Part shown: piece by piece, positions 15,326 to 24,481 of the stretch
Layout: the number at the start of each line of letters is the position of its first letter
How positions within the stretch are numbered: position 1 is the first letter of the stretch
Assembly: GCA_964584165.1 (NCBI GenBank)
Contig: CAZOYW010000009.1
Span: 1-64,000 of the forward strand
Direction of reading: 5' to 3'
Length of the DNA stretch: 64,000 bases
Source: CAZKCI01 sp964584165
GTDB taxonomy: Bacteria; Auribacterota; Erginobacteria; Erginobacterales; CAZKCI01
Position numbers and translations under genes: made by a program
Notes under the pieces: model-generated
The model's input: the letters and a program-made list of their open reading frames with translations, nothing else
Told to the model about the DNA's origin: nothing
The model's database searches: none

Positions 15326-17637
15326 ATGAGATTCCGCTGGGCGATGCTGGCAGGTTTGTGGGCGGCGGCGATTTTCCCCCGCCTCGCCCCGGCCCAGAAG
15401 CCGGCCGTCCGCATCGGCTACCTCGCCGACGGCCCCCACTACTTCGCCCAGGCGGCCTGGGACTCCTTCCGCCGGGAACTAGACCTTCTCGCCGGCGACC
15501 GCTTCGATATCTCCTACCCGGAAAAGCGACAGATCGTCGGGCGCCATGAGCGGGCGGAGATCGCCGCCGCCGGACGGGAACTCCTGGCCGCGGACGACGT
15601 CGACCTGATCGTCGGGATGGGCCTCGACTCCTCCGCCTTCTTCGCGCGGGAGACCGCCCTCGCCAAGCCGGTCGTCCTCTTCGGGGACATGGACATCGAG
15701 CTCGCGGGGCTGCCCAATCGCGACGGGCGTTCCCCGATCCCGAACCTCACCTTCCAGGTCCAGCGGGGGAAGATCCTCCGGGAGCTCGCGCGGGTGAAGC
15801 AGCTGGCCCGGGGCGCGCCGATCACCGTCCTCCTCGATCCCGGCGTCCGGGAGGCGATCCCGGACCTGGACGCCAACGCCCGCAAATTCTCCGAGGCCGC
15901 CGGACTCTCCTTCCGCTTCGCCGAGACGGCCGAGACGGCCGCGGAGACGGCCGCCGCGCTGCCCCCCGACACCGCCTTCGTCTATCTCGCCCCCTCCGAC
16001 CGCTTCAACACCAAGGAGAAGATCGGCGAGCTCCTCGAGAGGCTGAACGAGCGCCAGATCCCCACCTTCGCCATGGAAGGGGTTCCGGTGGTCGAGCTCG
16101 GGGCTCTCTCCGGCCTCTACCGCAACTCGCCGGAGAAGATCGCCAAGAACAACGCCCTCAAGGTCTACGAGATCCTTGAGGGCGGAAAGCCGGAGGAGCA
16201 GTCGGTCTTTTTCGAGGACGCCGAAGATTTCACGCTCAACCTCTCGACCGCGGCGCGGATCGGCTACGACCCCTCCTTTGACCTCCTCCTGGAGGCGCGG
16301 CAGATCGGGGGGGAGGAGGAGTCGGGGGCCCTCTTCGATCCGCGGGAGGCGGTCCGGACCGCCCTCGAGAACAACCTGGAATACCAGATCGCCCGGCGCC
16401 AGGCCGAGGAGGCCGAGGCCGACTTCAAGAAGTCCCGGGCCGCCCTCCTCNNNNNNNNNNNNNNNNNNNNNNNNNNNNNNNNNNNNNNNNNNNNNNNNNN
16501 NNNNNNNNNNNNNNNNNNNNNNNNNNNNNNNNNNNNNNNNNNNNNNNNNNGGCCGCCCTCCTCGCCTACCTCGACGTCCTGCGCGCCCGCGAGCTTTTCC
16601 GGATCCAGAAGGAGAACCTCCAGACCACGCTCAACCACCTGGGGACCGCCCGGGTCCGCCGCGCGCAGGAAGCGGGGTCCCGCGAGGACGTCCTGCGCTG
16701 GGAATCGGAGTACAAGAGCGCCCTTTCCGACCTGATCGCGGCCGAGATCAGCCTCCGCAAGGCCGGATTGGCCTTCAACCAGGTCCTGAACCGGCCCCAG
16801 GAGGAGAAGTTTCGCCTCGCCCCCCTCTCCGGCGCGGAGGGCGGAGCGGAGACCGCCTTCTTCGACGAAAAGCTCGACGCCTTCCTCGGCAACTGGCGCC
16901 AGACCGACCTCTTCCGGGAGTTCCTGGTCGAGAACGCCCGGGACCTCTCCCCCGACGTCGCCACGGCGCGGGTGACGGCGGCGATCGCCGAGGAAGACCG
17001 GGAGCGGGCGAAGGCCGGGCTCTGGTCGCCTACTGTGGGGGCCTCCTTCGACTACACCCGGCGGCTGGGCGACGAGACGGCCGAGCCCGACGTCCCCGCG
17101 GGAATGGAATCCCTCTTCTCCGGCGACCCCTCCGACAACGAGTGGACGCTTTCCGCCTACGCCTCCCTCCCCCTCTGGACGGGGGGATCCCGCTGGGCCG
17201 ACCTCGGCCAGAAGAACGCCGCCCTCCTCCGGGCCCGCCAGGCGCTCAAACTCCAGGAGGAGTCGACCGGGTTCGCCGTCCGGACGGCCTTCTTCGACGT
17301 CGCCGCCTCCACCACCACGCTCGATCTGGACCGGGAGCGGGAGCGGCTGACCCGGGAGCGGCTCGCCATCGTCGAGGACAAGTACCGCGGGGGGAGCCTC
17401 CCCATCCTCGACCTCCTCGACGCCCAGTCCAACGCCGTCTCCGCCCAGGCCGCCGCGGTCTCCTCCTTCTACGCCTCCTTCGCCGACCTCGTCCGCCTGG
17501 AGCGGCAGGTCGGCTTCATCGAGTTCCTGCAGACGCCGGTCGAGACGGAGTCCTTCATCGGCGCGGCCCAAGCCTACGTCGAAAAGAACGGACCGCGAAC
17601 CGGCGCCGCCGGGCCGCGGGGGGAGGTGACCGAATGA
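15326..17637 (+). CDS. TolC-family outer membrane efflux protein fused to an N-terminal ABC-substrate-binding domain (assembly gap inside)
   Basis: Start ATG 15326 with GGGGAGG upstream. A signal peptide (~1-23, LAPAQ) is followed by ~300 residues of an ABC_sub_bind periplasmic-binding fold (VRIGYLADGPHYFAQAAW, DVDLIVGMGLDSSAFF, KPVVLFGDMD, AFVYLAPSDR, IPTFAMEGVPV). Then comes the TolC/OEP helical barrel region (FDPREAVRTALENNLEYQIARRQAEEAEADF; later SPTVGASFDYTRRL and FAVRTAFFDVAAS). A 100-N block at 16451-16550 breaks the reading frame; the gap length is nominal, so the true protein length is unknown. Its stop overlaps the next ATG (ATGA), coupling it to the adaptor. It should be the outer-membrane duct of the tripartite pump. 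Confidence 0.85.
16451..16550. other. Assembly gap (100 N)
   Basis: A run of exactly 100 Ns, a scaffolding placeholder, inside the TolC-family gene. The frame before and after differs, which is explained by arbitrary gap size rather than by a biological frameshift. Confidence 0.98.
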
Positions 17638-18776
17638 GACCTGCGTCCGCCGTCCGCGCCCTGGCCACCGCCGGCCTGGCGGCCCTGCTCGCCGGCTGCC
17701 AGAAAGCGCCCGAACCGCCGGCCGCACGGGCCGTCCGCCCGGTCAAGACGATCGCGATCCTTCCCTCCGGGGAGGGGCTGGAGAGGACTTTCAGCGGAGC
17801 GGTCCGCGCCGGGCAGGAGGCCCAGCTCGCCTTCCGGGTGGGGGGGAAGGTGGAACGGATCCTGGTCGAGGTCGGGGACGAGGTGCGGGCGGAGGAGCTT
17901 TTGGCCGCGCTCGACCGGCGCGACTACGAGATCGCGGTCCGGAACACCGAGTCGAACCTCGCCAGCGCCCAGGCCGCCGCGCGCAAGTCGGAGTCCGGCT
18001 ACCAGCGGGCCAAGGCGCTCTACGAGAACAGCAACATCAGCAAGGACGACCTCGAACAGGCCGAGGCGCAGCGGAACTCCGACCGGGCCCAGGCCGAGGC
18101 GCTCCAGTCGCAGCTCGACCAGGCAAAAGCCCAGCTCTCCGACACCGAGCTCAAGGCCCCCTTCGCGGGGGCGGTCTCGAAGAAGGAGATCGAGCCCTTC
18201 GAGAACGTCGCCGCCGGACAGGCCATCCTCTCCCTGGTCGATCCGCGCGCGCTCGAGGTGCGCCTGGGCCTGCCGGAAAACCTGATCGCCCGCGTCCGGC
18301 GGGGGGAGAAGGTCTCCGTCGCCCTGGAGTCCTTCCCGGGCCGGGCCTTCGCCGGGACGGTGAGCGAAGTCGGAGTCGCCCTCGACCCGACGACCGGCAC
18401 CTATCCCCTGACCGTGGCCCTCGAGGCGCCGGGGGCCGAGGTCCGCCCGGGCATGGCGGCCGAGGTCACCCTCCGCTTCGGTTTCCAGGGGAAACGGGGG
18501 ATCGTCGTCCCCACCACCGCCCTCGTCGAGGACATCCGGACTCTGGAGCGCTCGGTCTGGGTGGTGGAGGGGGGAGCCGCGCGCAAGCGGCCCGTCACCA
18601 TCGGGGAACTGGTGGCCGACGGGGTGGAGATCGTCGAGGGTCTCCGGGAGGGGGAGACGGTGGTCGTGGCCGGGGCCCACCGGCTGGAGGAGGGACAGCC
18701 GGTCCGCCCCCTCTCCTCTCCAACCGATTTGCCACAAAGGCACAAAAACACTAAGGAACACCAAGAAAATCCTTAG
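17634..18776 (+). CDS. RND efflux membrane-fusion (adaptor) lipoprotein, HlyD/AcrA family
   Basis: 380 residues. Signal and lipobox LLAGC (Cys ~22); barrel-sandwich halves (AQLAFRVGGKVERILVEVGDEV, DTELKAPFAGAVSKKE) flank a coiled-coil hairpin (~110-165). Then a beta-barrel domain (GEKVSVALESFPGRAFAGTV) and a membrane-proximal domain (GEGVEIVEGL-type region). Overlaps the TolC gene by ATGA. The last ~18 residues (LPQRHKNTKEHQENP) and the TAG stop are encoded by the inverted repeat at 18731-18806, so the native C-terminus seems replaced. Confidence 0.93.
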   Translation: MRPASAVRALATAGLAALLAGCQKAPEPPAARAVRPVKTIAILPSGEGLERTFSGAVRAGQEAQLAFRVGGKVERILVEVGDEVRAEELLAALDRRDYEIAVRNTESNLASAQAAARKSESGYQRAKALYENSNISKDDLEQAEAQRNSDRAQAEALQSQLDQAKAQLSDTELKAPFAGAVSKKEIEPFENVAAGQAILSLVDPRALEVRLGLPENLIARVRRGEKVSVALESFPGRAFAGTVSEVGVALDPTTGTYPLTVALEAPGAEVRPGMAAEVTLRFGFQGKRGIVVPTTALVEDIRTLERSVWVVEGGAARKRPVTIGELVADGVEIVEGLREGETVVVAGAHRLEEGQPVRPLSSPTDLPQRHKNTKEHQENP

Positions 18777-18806
18777 TGAAACTTAGTGTCTTTGTGTCTT
18801 AGTGGC
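18731..18806. repeat. Imperfect inverted repeat, GCCACAAAGGCACAAA family
   Basis: GCCACAAAGGCACAAAAACACTAAG on the left faces CTTAGTGTCTTTGTGTCTTAGTGGC on the right around a ~26-base loop. It sits between the adaptor and RND genes, contains the adaptor's stop codon, and reaches the first possible GTG of the RND gene. Confidence 0.8.
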
Positions 18807-18825
18807 ATTCATTGAGCAGCGATTT

Positions 18826-21800
18826 ATGAGCCTGACCGAGTTCGCCCTCAAGCGCAACCGCCTGACCCTGGTCGTGGTGGCGGTGATCGTCCTGGGGGGG
18901 GGCGCCGCCTACCGCTCGCTCCCCCGCTCCGAGGACCCGGAGTTCACCATCCGGACCGCGCTCGTCTCCACATTCTTCCCCGGGGCCTCGCCCGAGCGGG
19001 TCGAGCAGCTGGTCACCGACAAGATCGAGCAGAAGATCCAGGAGATCCCGGAGCTCGACTACGTCGCCTCCGAGTCGCGGACCGGGGTCTCGTTGATCTA
19101 CGTCAACATCAAGGAGCAGTACGCGGACATGCGCCCGATCTGGCGCAAGCTCCGGGACAAGGTCGACGACGCCCGGCCCTCCCTCCCGGAGGGGATCGAG
19201 GGCCCCAACGTCCAGGACGACTTCGGCGACGTCTTCGGGATCATGGTCGCCCTGACCGGGGACGGCTTCTCCCCGGCGGAGATGAACGAGCACGCCAAGG
19301 AAACCCGCAAGGACCTCCTCCTCCTCCCCGACGTGGCCCGGGTCGAGATCCTGGGCGATCAGGAGGAGCGGATCTTCGTTGAGTTTTCCAACGCCCGCCT
19401 GGCCGAGCTGGGGATGAGCCCCAGCCAGCTCGCGGGCGTCCTCCAGGCCGAGAACATCGTCCTCCCCGGGGGGACGGTGGTCGTCGGGCCGGAGAAGATC
19501 GTGGTCGAGCCGACCGGTAACTTCGAGTCGATCGAGGACCTCCGCCGGGCCGTCATCCGCCTCCCCCGGGCCGAGGGCGCCTCCGAGCGGCTGATCTACC
19601 TCGAGGACATCGCCACGGTCAGCCGCTCCTACATCGACCCCCCCGCCACCATCGTCCGCTTCAACCGGGAACCGGCGGTCCTCCTCGCGGTCAACATGGC
19701 TTCGGAGGGGAACATCGTCAGCCTGGGGGAGCGGGTCGACGCCTTCCTCCGGGAGCGGGAGGCGGAGCTCCCGGTCGGTCTCGAGTTCCGCTACGCCGCT
19801 TTCCAGCCCCGCTACGTCACCGCGGCGATCGACGACTTCATGGTCAACCTCCTGGAGGGGGTGGTGGCGGTGGTCGGCGTGATGCTCATCTTCCTGGGGA
19901 TGCGGACGGGGCTCATCGTGGGGACGATGGTTCCCCTGACGATGCTCGCGACCATCCTGCTCATGCCCTCGATGTCCGTCACCCTCCAGCAGGTCTCGAT
20001 CGCCTCCCTGATCATCGCCCTGGGGATGGTGGTGGACAACGGGATCGTGATGAGCGAGGACATCATGGTCCGGATCCAGAACGGCCAGGAGCGCTTGGCC
20101 GCCTGCGTCCAGGCGGGACGCGAGCTCAACATCCCCCTCCTCACCTCGACCCTCACCACCGCCGCCGCCTTCCTCGCCATCTTCCTCGCCCAGTCCACGG
20201 TGGGGGAGTACTGCCGGGACCTCTTCATCGTCGTCTCCACCGCCCTGCTGGCCTCCTGGCTGATGGCGCTCACCGTCATCCCCCTCTTCTGCTACTGGTT
20301 CATCCGGATCAAGGAGGGGACCGGGCCCCAGGAGTTCCGGAGCGGCTTCTACCGGCGCTACCGGGCCTTCCTGACCTGGCTCCTCACCCACCGGGCGCTC
20401 TCCCTCGCCGTCCTCCTCCTCGCCTTCCTGGGCTCCCTCGCCCTCTTCGGCCTCGTCCCCAAGATCTTCTTCCCCGCCGCCAACCGCCCCCAGTTCGCGA
20501 TCGACCTCTGGCTCCCGGAGGGGACCGACCTCCGGGAGACCGACCGGACGGCGGAGCGGCTGGAGGCGGCCCTGGCCGGGCGGAAGGAGGTGGAGAACCT
20601 CTCGGTCTACGTCGGGGAGTCCGCGCCCCGCTTCTACCTCGGCCTCAACCAGGAGCAGTCGAACGAGAACTACGCCTTCTTCCTGGTCAACTGCGCCGAC
20701 ACCGCGGGGATGGACCGCCTGATGGCCGACGCCTACGCCTTCGTCGAGGAGAACCTCCCCAACGCCGAGGCGACGGTGAAGAAGCTGGAGACCGGGGCGC
20801 CGGTCGGGGCCCCCATCCAGGTCCGGATCTCCTCCCGGGACGTCAGCGCCGAGGGGATCAAAACCCTCTACCGCCTCTCCGACGGGGTGAAGGAGGTTTT
20901 GAAGCGGACGCCGGGGACGCTCTCCGTGCGCGACACCTGGGGGACGCCGATCAAGAAGCTTTACGTCCGGGTCGACCAGGCCCGGGCCCGGCGGGCGGGG
21001 ATCAGCAGCCAGGACATCGCGGTCTCCCTCCTCACCCAGCTCTCCGGCTACCAGGCGACGGAGTACCGGGAGCGGGACGAGGTCATCCCGGTCGAGTTCC
21101 GCTCCGTCGCCGCCAACCGGAACGACCTGGGGAAGATCGAGGGGCTGAACGTCTACTCCCTGGAGGGAGGCCAGTCCGTCCCCCTCCGCCAGATCGCCCG
21201 CCCCGAGTTCGCCTCCGAGGCGGCCAAAATCGAGCGGCGGAACCGGAAAAGGGTCCTGACCGTGAAATGCGACGTCGCGGGGAGAACGGCCGCCGAGGTC
21301 CTGGAGGAGGTCCGCCCGGAGATCGAGAAACTCTCCCGGTCCTGGCCGGCGGGCTGCGCGGTCGAGTACGGCGGCGAGTTCGAGGAATCCGAGAAGGCCA
21401 ATCGCTCGATCGCCGAGCAGCTCCCGATCTCCGCCTTCATCATCGCCGCCCTCCTGATCTGGCAGTTCAACTCCTTCCGGAAGACGGCGATCATCGTCCT
21501 GACCATCCCGATGGGGCTGATCGGGGCGATCCTCGCCCTTTACCTCACCGGGAACGCCTTCGGCTTCATGGCCACCCTGGGCGTGGTCAGCCTGGCCGGG
21601 ATCGTGATCAACAACGCCATCGTCCTGATCGACCGGATCGAGGTCGAGATCGCCGAGGGAAAGCCGCCGGCGGAGGCGGTCGTCCTCTCCGCCCAGAAGC
21701 GCCTCCGCCCGATCTTTCTCACGACCGTCACCACCCTCGCCGGGATGCTCCCGCTCGCCATCACCGGCGGGCCCCTCTGGGAGTCGATGGCCTGGACGAT

Positions 21801-21921
21801 CATCGGGGGCCTCCTCTTCGCCACCCTCCTCACCCTGGGGCTCGTCCCCGTCCTCTACTCCCTCTTCTACCGGGTGAGTTTCGAGAAGGGGCGGGAGTAC
21901 GGGGTGATCGGGGGAAAATGA
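18826..21921 (+). CDS. RND-family efflux pump inner-membrane transporter (AcrB-like)
   Basis: 1031 residues starting MSLTEFALKRNRLTLVVV; an in-frame GTG at 18802 is possible but lies in an inverted repeat, so ATG 18826 is preferred. Twelve membrane segments in the 1+5+1+5 RND layout. TM4 has MVVDNGIVMSEDI, where standard AcrB has the DD proton-relay pair. The porter domain (TALVSTFFPGASPERVEQLVTDKIE) and second-half motif GIVINNAIVLIDRIE are clear. As the third gene of the TolC-adaptor-RND operon it should drive proton-dependent export of drugs or lipophiles. Length is typical for the family. Confidence 0.95.
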   Translation: MSLTEFALKRNRLTLVVVAVIVLGGGAAYRSLPRSEDPEFTIRTALVSTFFPGASPERVEQLVTDKIEQKIQEIPELDYVASESRTGVSLIYVNIKEQYADMRPIWRKLRDKVDDARPSLPEGIEGPNVQDDFGDVFGIMVALTGDGFSPAEMNEHAKETRKDLLLLPDVARVEILGDQEERIFVEFSNARLAELGMSPSQLAGVLQAENIVLPGGTVVVGPEKIVVEPTGNFESIEDLRRAVIRLPRAEGASERLIYLEDIATVSRSYIDPPATIVRFNREPAVLLAVNMASEGNIVSLGERVDAFLREREAELPVGLEFRYAAFQPRYVTAAIDDFMVNLLEGVVAVVGVMLIFLGMRTGLIVGTMVPLTMLATILLMPSMSVTLQQVSIASLIIALGMVVDNGIVMSEDIMVRIQNGQERLAACVQAGRELNIPLLTSTLTTAAAFLAIFLAQSTVGEYCRDLFIVVSTALLASWLMALTVIPLFCYWFIRIKEGTGPQEFRSGFYRRYRAFLTWLLTHRALSLAVLLLAFLGSLALFGLVPKIFFPAANRPQFAIDLWLPEGTDLRETDRTAERLEAALAGRKEVENLSVYVGESAPRFYLGLNQEQSNENYAFFLVNCADTAGMDRLMADAYAFVEENLPNAEATVKKLETGAPVGAPIQVRISSRDVSAEGIKTLYRLSDGVKEVLKRTPGTLSVRDTWGTPIKKLYVRVDQARARRAGISSQDIAVSLLTQLSGYQATEYRERDEVIPVEFRSVAANRNDLGKIEGLNVYSLEGGQSVPLRQIARPEFASEAAKIERRNRKRVLTVKCDVAGRTAAEVLEEVRPEIEKLSRSWPAGCAVEYGGEFEESEKANRSIAEQLPISAFIIAALLIWQFNSFRKTAIIVLTIPMGLIGAILALYLTGNAFGFMATLGVVSLAGIVINNAIVLIDRIEVEIAEGKPPAEAVVLSAQKRLRPIFLTTVTTLAGMLPLAITGGPLWESMAWTIIGGLLFATLLTLGLVPVLYSLFYRVSFEKGREYGVIGGK

Positions 21922-22093
21922 GGGACGAGACGGACGAATACAAATCCCGCTCCGGCCGTGCCTTCCCGGCATGGTCGGGGCGGGATATTTTTAGCCGATC
22001 ACCCGGGCAAACCGCGGCTTCTTCCCGGCAGGCCCAATCCGTGAAATCCGCGTAATCCGCGGCTTCTTTTCAAGTCCGCGGACGGCCCTTCGT

Positions 22094-23077
22094 TCAGAGC
22101 GTCACGCCCAGGAAGGAGCGCAATGAGACGTCGTTCCGCTTCGTCCCCACGGCCGGGGTGCTGTCGTAGGCGTCGACCACGCTTAGCTTGAGGTAAAGGC
22201 TCCCGGTCAGGCTGACCTTCAGGCCGGCCTCGGCGTTGAGGAGATAGTCGCCGAAATCGTCGACCTTGGGCTGGTAGGAAAATCTCTCCACCAGGGCGAG
22301 GAGAGCGGTCAGGGCGTACTCCCCGTTCTCGGCGAAGCGCAGGAAGATGCCGTGGTCCTTGGTCTCGTCCTCGTACTTGGTATCCATGTAGGAAGCGCCG
22401 AGCTCCACGTCCAGGAAACCGGCCGCCGCGCGGTAGATCTCGTAGCCCACGCCCAGGCCGTTGTCGAGACGGCGCTCGATGTCCTTGATCTTGTCGTAGG
22501 AGGTCTCGGAGCGGCCGTAGAGGTAGCCCCGCTCGATCAGGAAGAGGTCCCCCTGCAGGGAGATGGCCCCCCGGTCGGCGGTCCGGTCATACTCCTCGGT
22601 GTCCCGGTTCTTCACCTCGCCCCAGAAGTACTCGCCGTGGCCGGTGAGGCGGTAGGACTTCTCGATGAAGCGGACGACGGTCAGCTGGACGTTGGCGTCC
22701 CGCGTGTCCGCGTTGCCTTGGGACAAGTTGAAGCCCGCTCCGGCGTCGGCCGACCAGACCTTGGGTGGGGGAGGGTTGACCGAGGCGATCAGGCCGAAGT
22801 CGGCGTCGGAGGACGAGAGCTCGGAGATCTCCTTCTCCCTCCCGTCGGTCAGGACCATCTTCACCGGACGGTCGAAGGCCAGCTTCTCCACCGCGGACAG
22901 GTCGAGCTTGACCTCCCGGGCGTAGTCCGTGACCACGGTCACCGTTCCGCCGGAGACCGAACAGCCCGTACCCGAGACCCGGTCGCCGTTCTTCAGAACG
23001 ACGGTGTCGGCGGGCGAGCGGGCGGCGGAGAAGCCGGCCAGGGCGCAGACGGCGAGAAGGCTTGCGAATCCTCTCAT
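22094..23077 (-). CDS. DUF481 (YdiY-like) outer-membrane beta-barrel protein
   Basis: 327 residues with ribosome binding site AGGAGGAAAC. Signal peptide ~1-24 (ARSPADT). Residues ~25-100 form a small beta domain typical of this group (VVLKNGDRVSGT). Residues ~110-327 have alternating strands matching DUF481 (WSADAGAGFNLSQGNADTRD, YGRSETSYDKIKDIERRLDNGLGVGYEIY) and end on a terminal strand SFLGVTL. Probably an outer-membrane barrel of unknown function. Confidence 0.85.
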   Translation of the reverse strand: MRGFASLLAVCALAGFSAARSPADTVVLKNGDRVSGTGCSVSGGTVTVVTDYAREVKLDLSAVEKLAFDRPVKMVLTDGREKEISELSSSDADFGLIASVNPPPPKVWSADAGAGFNLSQGNADTRDANVQLTVVRFIEKSYRLTGHGEYFWGEVKNRDTEEYDRTADRGAISLQGDLFLIERGYLYGRSETSYDKIKDIERRLDNGLGVGYEIYRAAAGFLDVELGASYMDTKYEDETKDHGIFLRFAENGEYALTALLALVERFSYQPKVDDFGDYLLNAEAGLKVSLTGSLYLKLSVVDAYDSTPAVGTKRNDVSLRSFLGVTL

Positions 23078-23178
23078 TGTTTCCTCCTGGTTGGGGTGGA
23101 AGGGCGAAAATGCCGGGCGAAGTTATTCACTGCGAATGCGCCTGTCAAGCATTTATTGCCCAATCTCGGCGCCGGCGG

Positions 23179-24366
23179 TCAGACCGCGGGGAGGCGCAGG
23201 GAGAAGACGGACCCTTTCCCCGGGCAGCTGGAGAGGGAGACGGACCCGCCATGGCGCTCCGCGATCGTTTTGACCAGGTGGAGGCCGAGGCCGCTCCCCC
23301 GCTCGGCCCCGTCCGTTTCCAGGCGGACAAAGGGCTGGAAGATCGTCTGGTGATACGCGGGCGGGATGCCGGGGCCGTTGTCCTCGACCTCCAGGACCGC
23401 CTCGTCGCCTTCCCGGCGGCTGCGCACGGCGATCCATCCCCCGGCCGGCGTGTATTTGACCGCGTTGGCGACCAGGTTGACCGCCGCTTCCCGGAGCATG
23501 ACCCGATCGCCCCGGACGGGGAGGGAGCGCTCGGGGATCTCCGCCCGGAGGCGCTGGGACTTCGCCGCCGCCGCGGGGGAGAGCTGGAATACCGCTTCGG
23601 CGGCGATCGCGTTCGCGTCCTGGAGACGGCGCTCGACCGTCTCCACCGAGGAGATCTTTTCGTAGCGGACGACGCCCTCGACCAGTTGCTCCATCCGCAA
23701 AAGCGAGGCGTCGATCAGGCCGGCGTCCTCCGCCCCGATGTCCCCCCGGGCGTGGCGCAGGAGCTCCACCCCTCCCCGCAGGCCCTGGATCAGGTTGTTG
23801 AGGTCGTGGACCAGGAGGCGGATCATCGCCCCCTTGAACTCGCTCAAATCCCTCAGGGACTCGAGGAGACGGGCGTTCTGGACGGCGATCGCGGCCAGGG
23901 CGGCGAGCTGCTCCAGGAGCCAGATCTCCGTGGCGGAGGGCTCGTGCCGACGGCGATAGAGGGCGTAGAGGACGCCCAGGGTCTCCTCCCCCTGCCGGAT
24001 CGGGATCCCGGCGTAGGCGAGGACCCCCTTCTCCGGGATCATCGGGTTGGCCGTGAAGGGGTCCTGCCGGGCGTCGGGAACGATCACCGGCTTGCCGTGG
24101 TCGACCACCCAGCGGCTGGCGCCCCGCTCCCGGCGGACCCGACGGTGCACATCGGGACCGATGTTGGTCGAAGCCCCCGACTTGAAGACCCCCTGCCGGG
24201 CGTCCCAGAGGACGATCGATGCGTCTTCGCAGCCCAACAGGAACCGGGTCTGGATGACGACCTTCTCCAGGATCTCCCGAAGCTCCAGTCGGGCGTTGAT
24301 CGCCAGGCTGATCTGGAAGAGCGCGTCGCCGCGGTCTAGAAGCGCCCTGTCTCCGCTCCCGTCCAT
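23179..24366 (-). CDS. GAF-domain sensor histidine kinase
   Basis: 395 residues with GAGGGG upstream. No membrane segment: a soluble sensor with a GAF domain (~20-165, RFLLGCEDASIVLWD ... GVLYALYRRR). The dimerisation/phosphoacceptor helix is LLVHDLNNLIQGLRGG (His ~194), followed by an HATPase_c domain with N box AVNLVANAVKYTP, G1 DNGPGIP and G2 GSGLGLHLVK. All kinase motifs are intact. The orphan context (no response regulator adjacent) leaves the partner unknown. Confidence 0.93.
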   Translation of the reverse strand: MDGSGDRALLDRGDALFQISLAINARLELREILEKVVIQTRFLLGCEDASIVLWDARQGVFKSGASTNIGPDVHRRVRRERGASRWVVDHGKPVIVPDARQDPFTANPMIPEKGVLAYAGIPIRQGEETLGVLYALYRRRHEPSATEIWLLEQLAALAAIAVQNARLLESLRDLSEFKGAMIRLLVHDLNNLIQGLRGGVELLRHARGDIGAEDAGLIDASLLRMEQLVEGVVRYEKISSVETVERRLQDANAIAAEAVFQLSPAAAAKSQRLRAEIPERSLPVRGDRVMLREAAVNLVANAVKYTPAGGWIAVRSRREGDEAVLEVEDNGPGIPPAYHQTIFQPFVRLETDGAERGSGLGLHLVKTIAERHGGSVSLSSCPGKGSVFSLRLPAV

Positions 24367-24481
24367 CGTTCCCCTCGGTTCCCCATCTCATTTTTACCGA
24401 TCTCGGCGCCCCGTGTCAACCTCCGGGACGGCGATATACCGTTTGCCGGTCGAGGGCGGAGTGTGCTAATTATTACTTTAC

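Noticed and set aside
15166..15414. N-terminal extension of the M28 peptidase
   Set aside because: It would translate an 18-bp tandem repeat and the upstream operon's leader; the ATG at 15165 has a good ribosome binding site.
16451..16735. Frameshift in the TolC-family gene
   Set aside because: The frame change coincides with a 100-N placeholder of unknown true length, so no biological frameshift is implied.
18799..21972. ~1050-codon antisense frame opposite the RND gene
   Set aside because: Same GC artefact; the plus strand is an unmistakable RND transporter.
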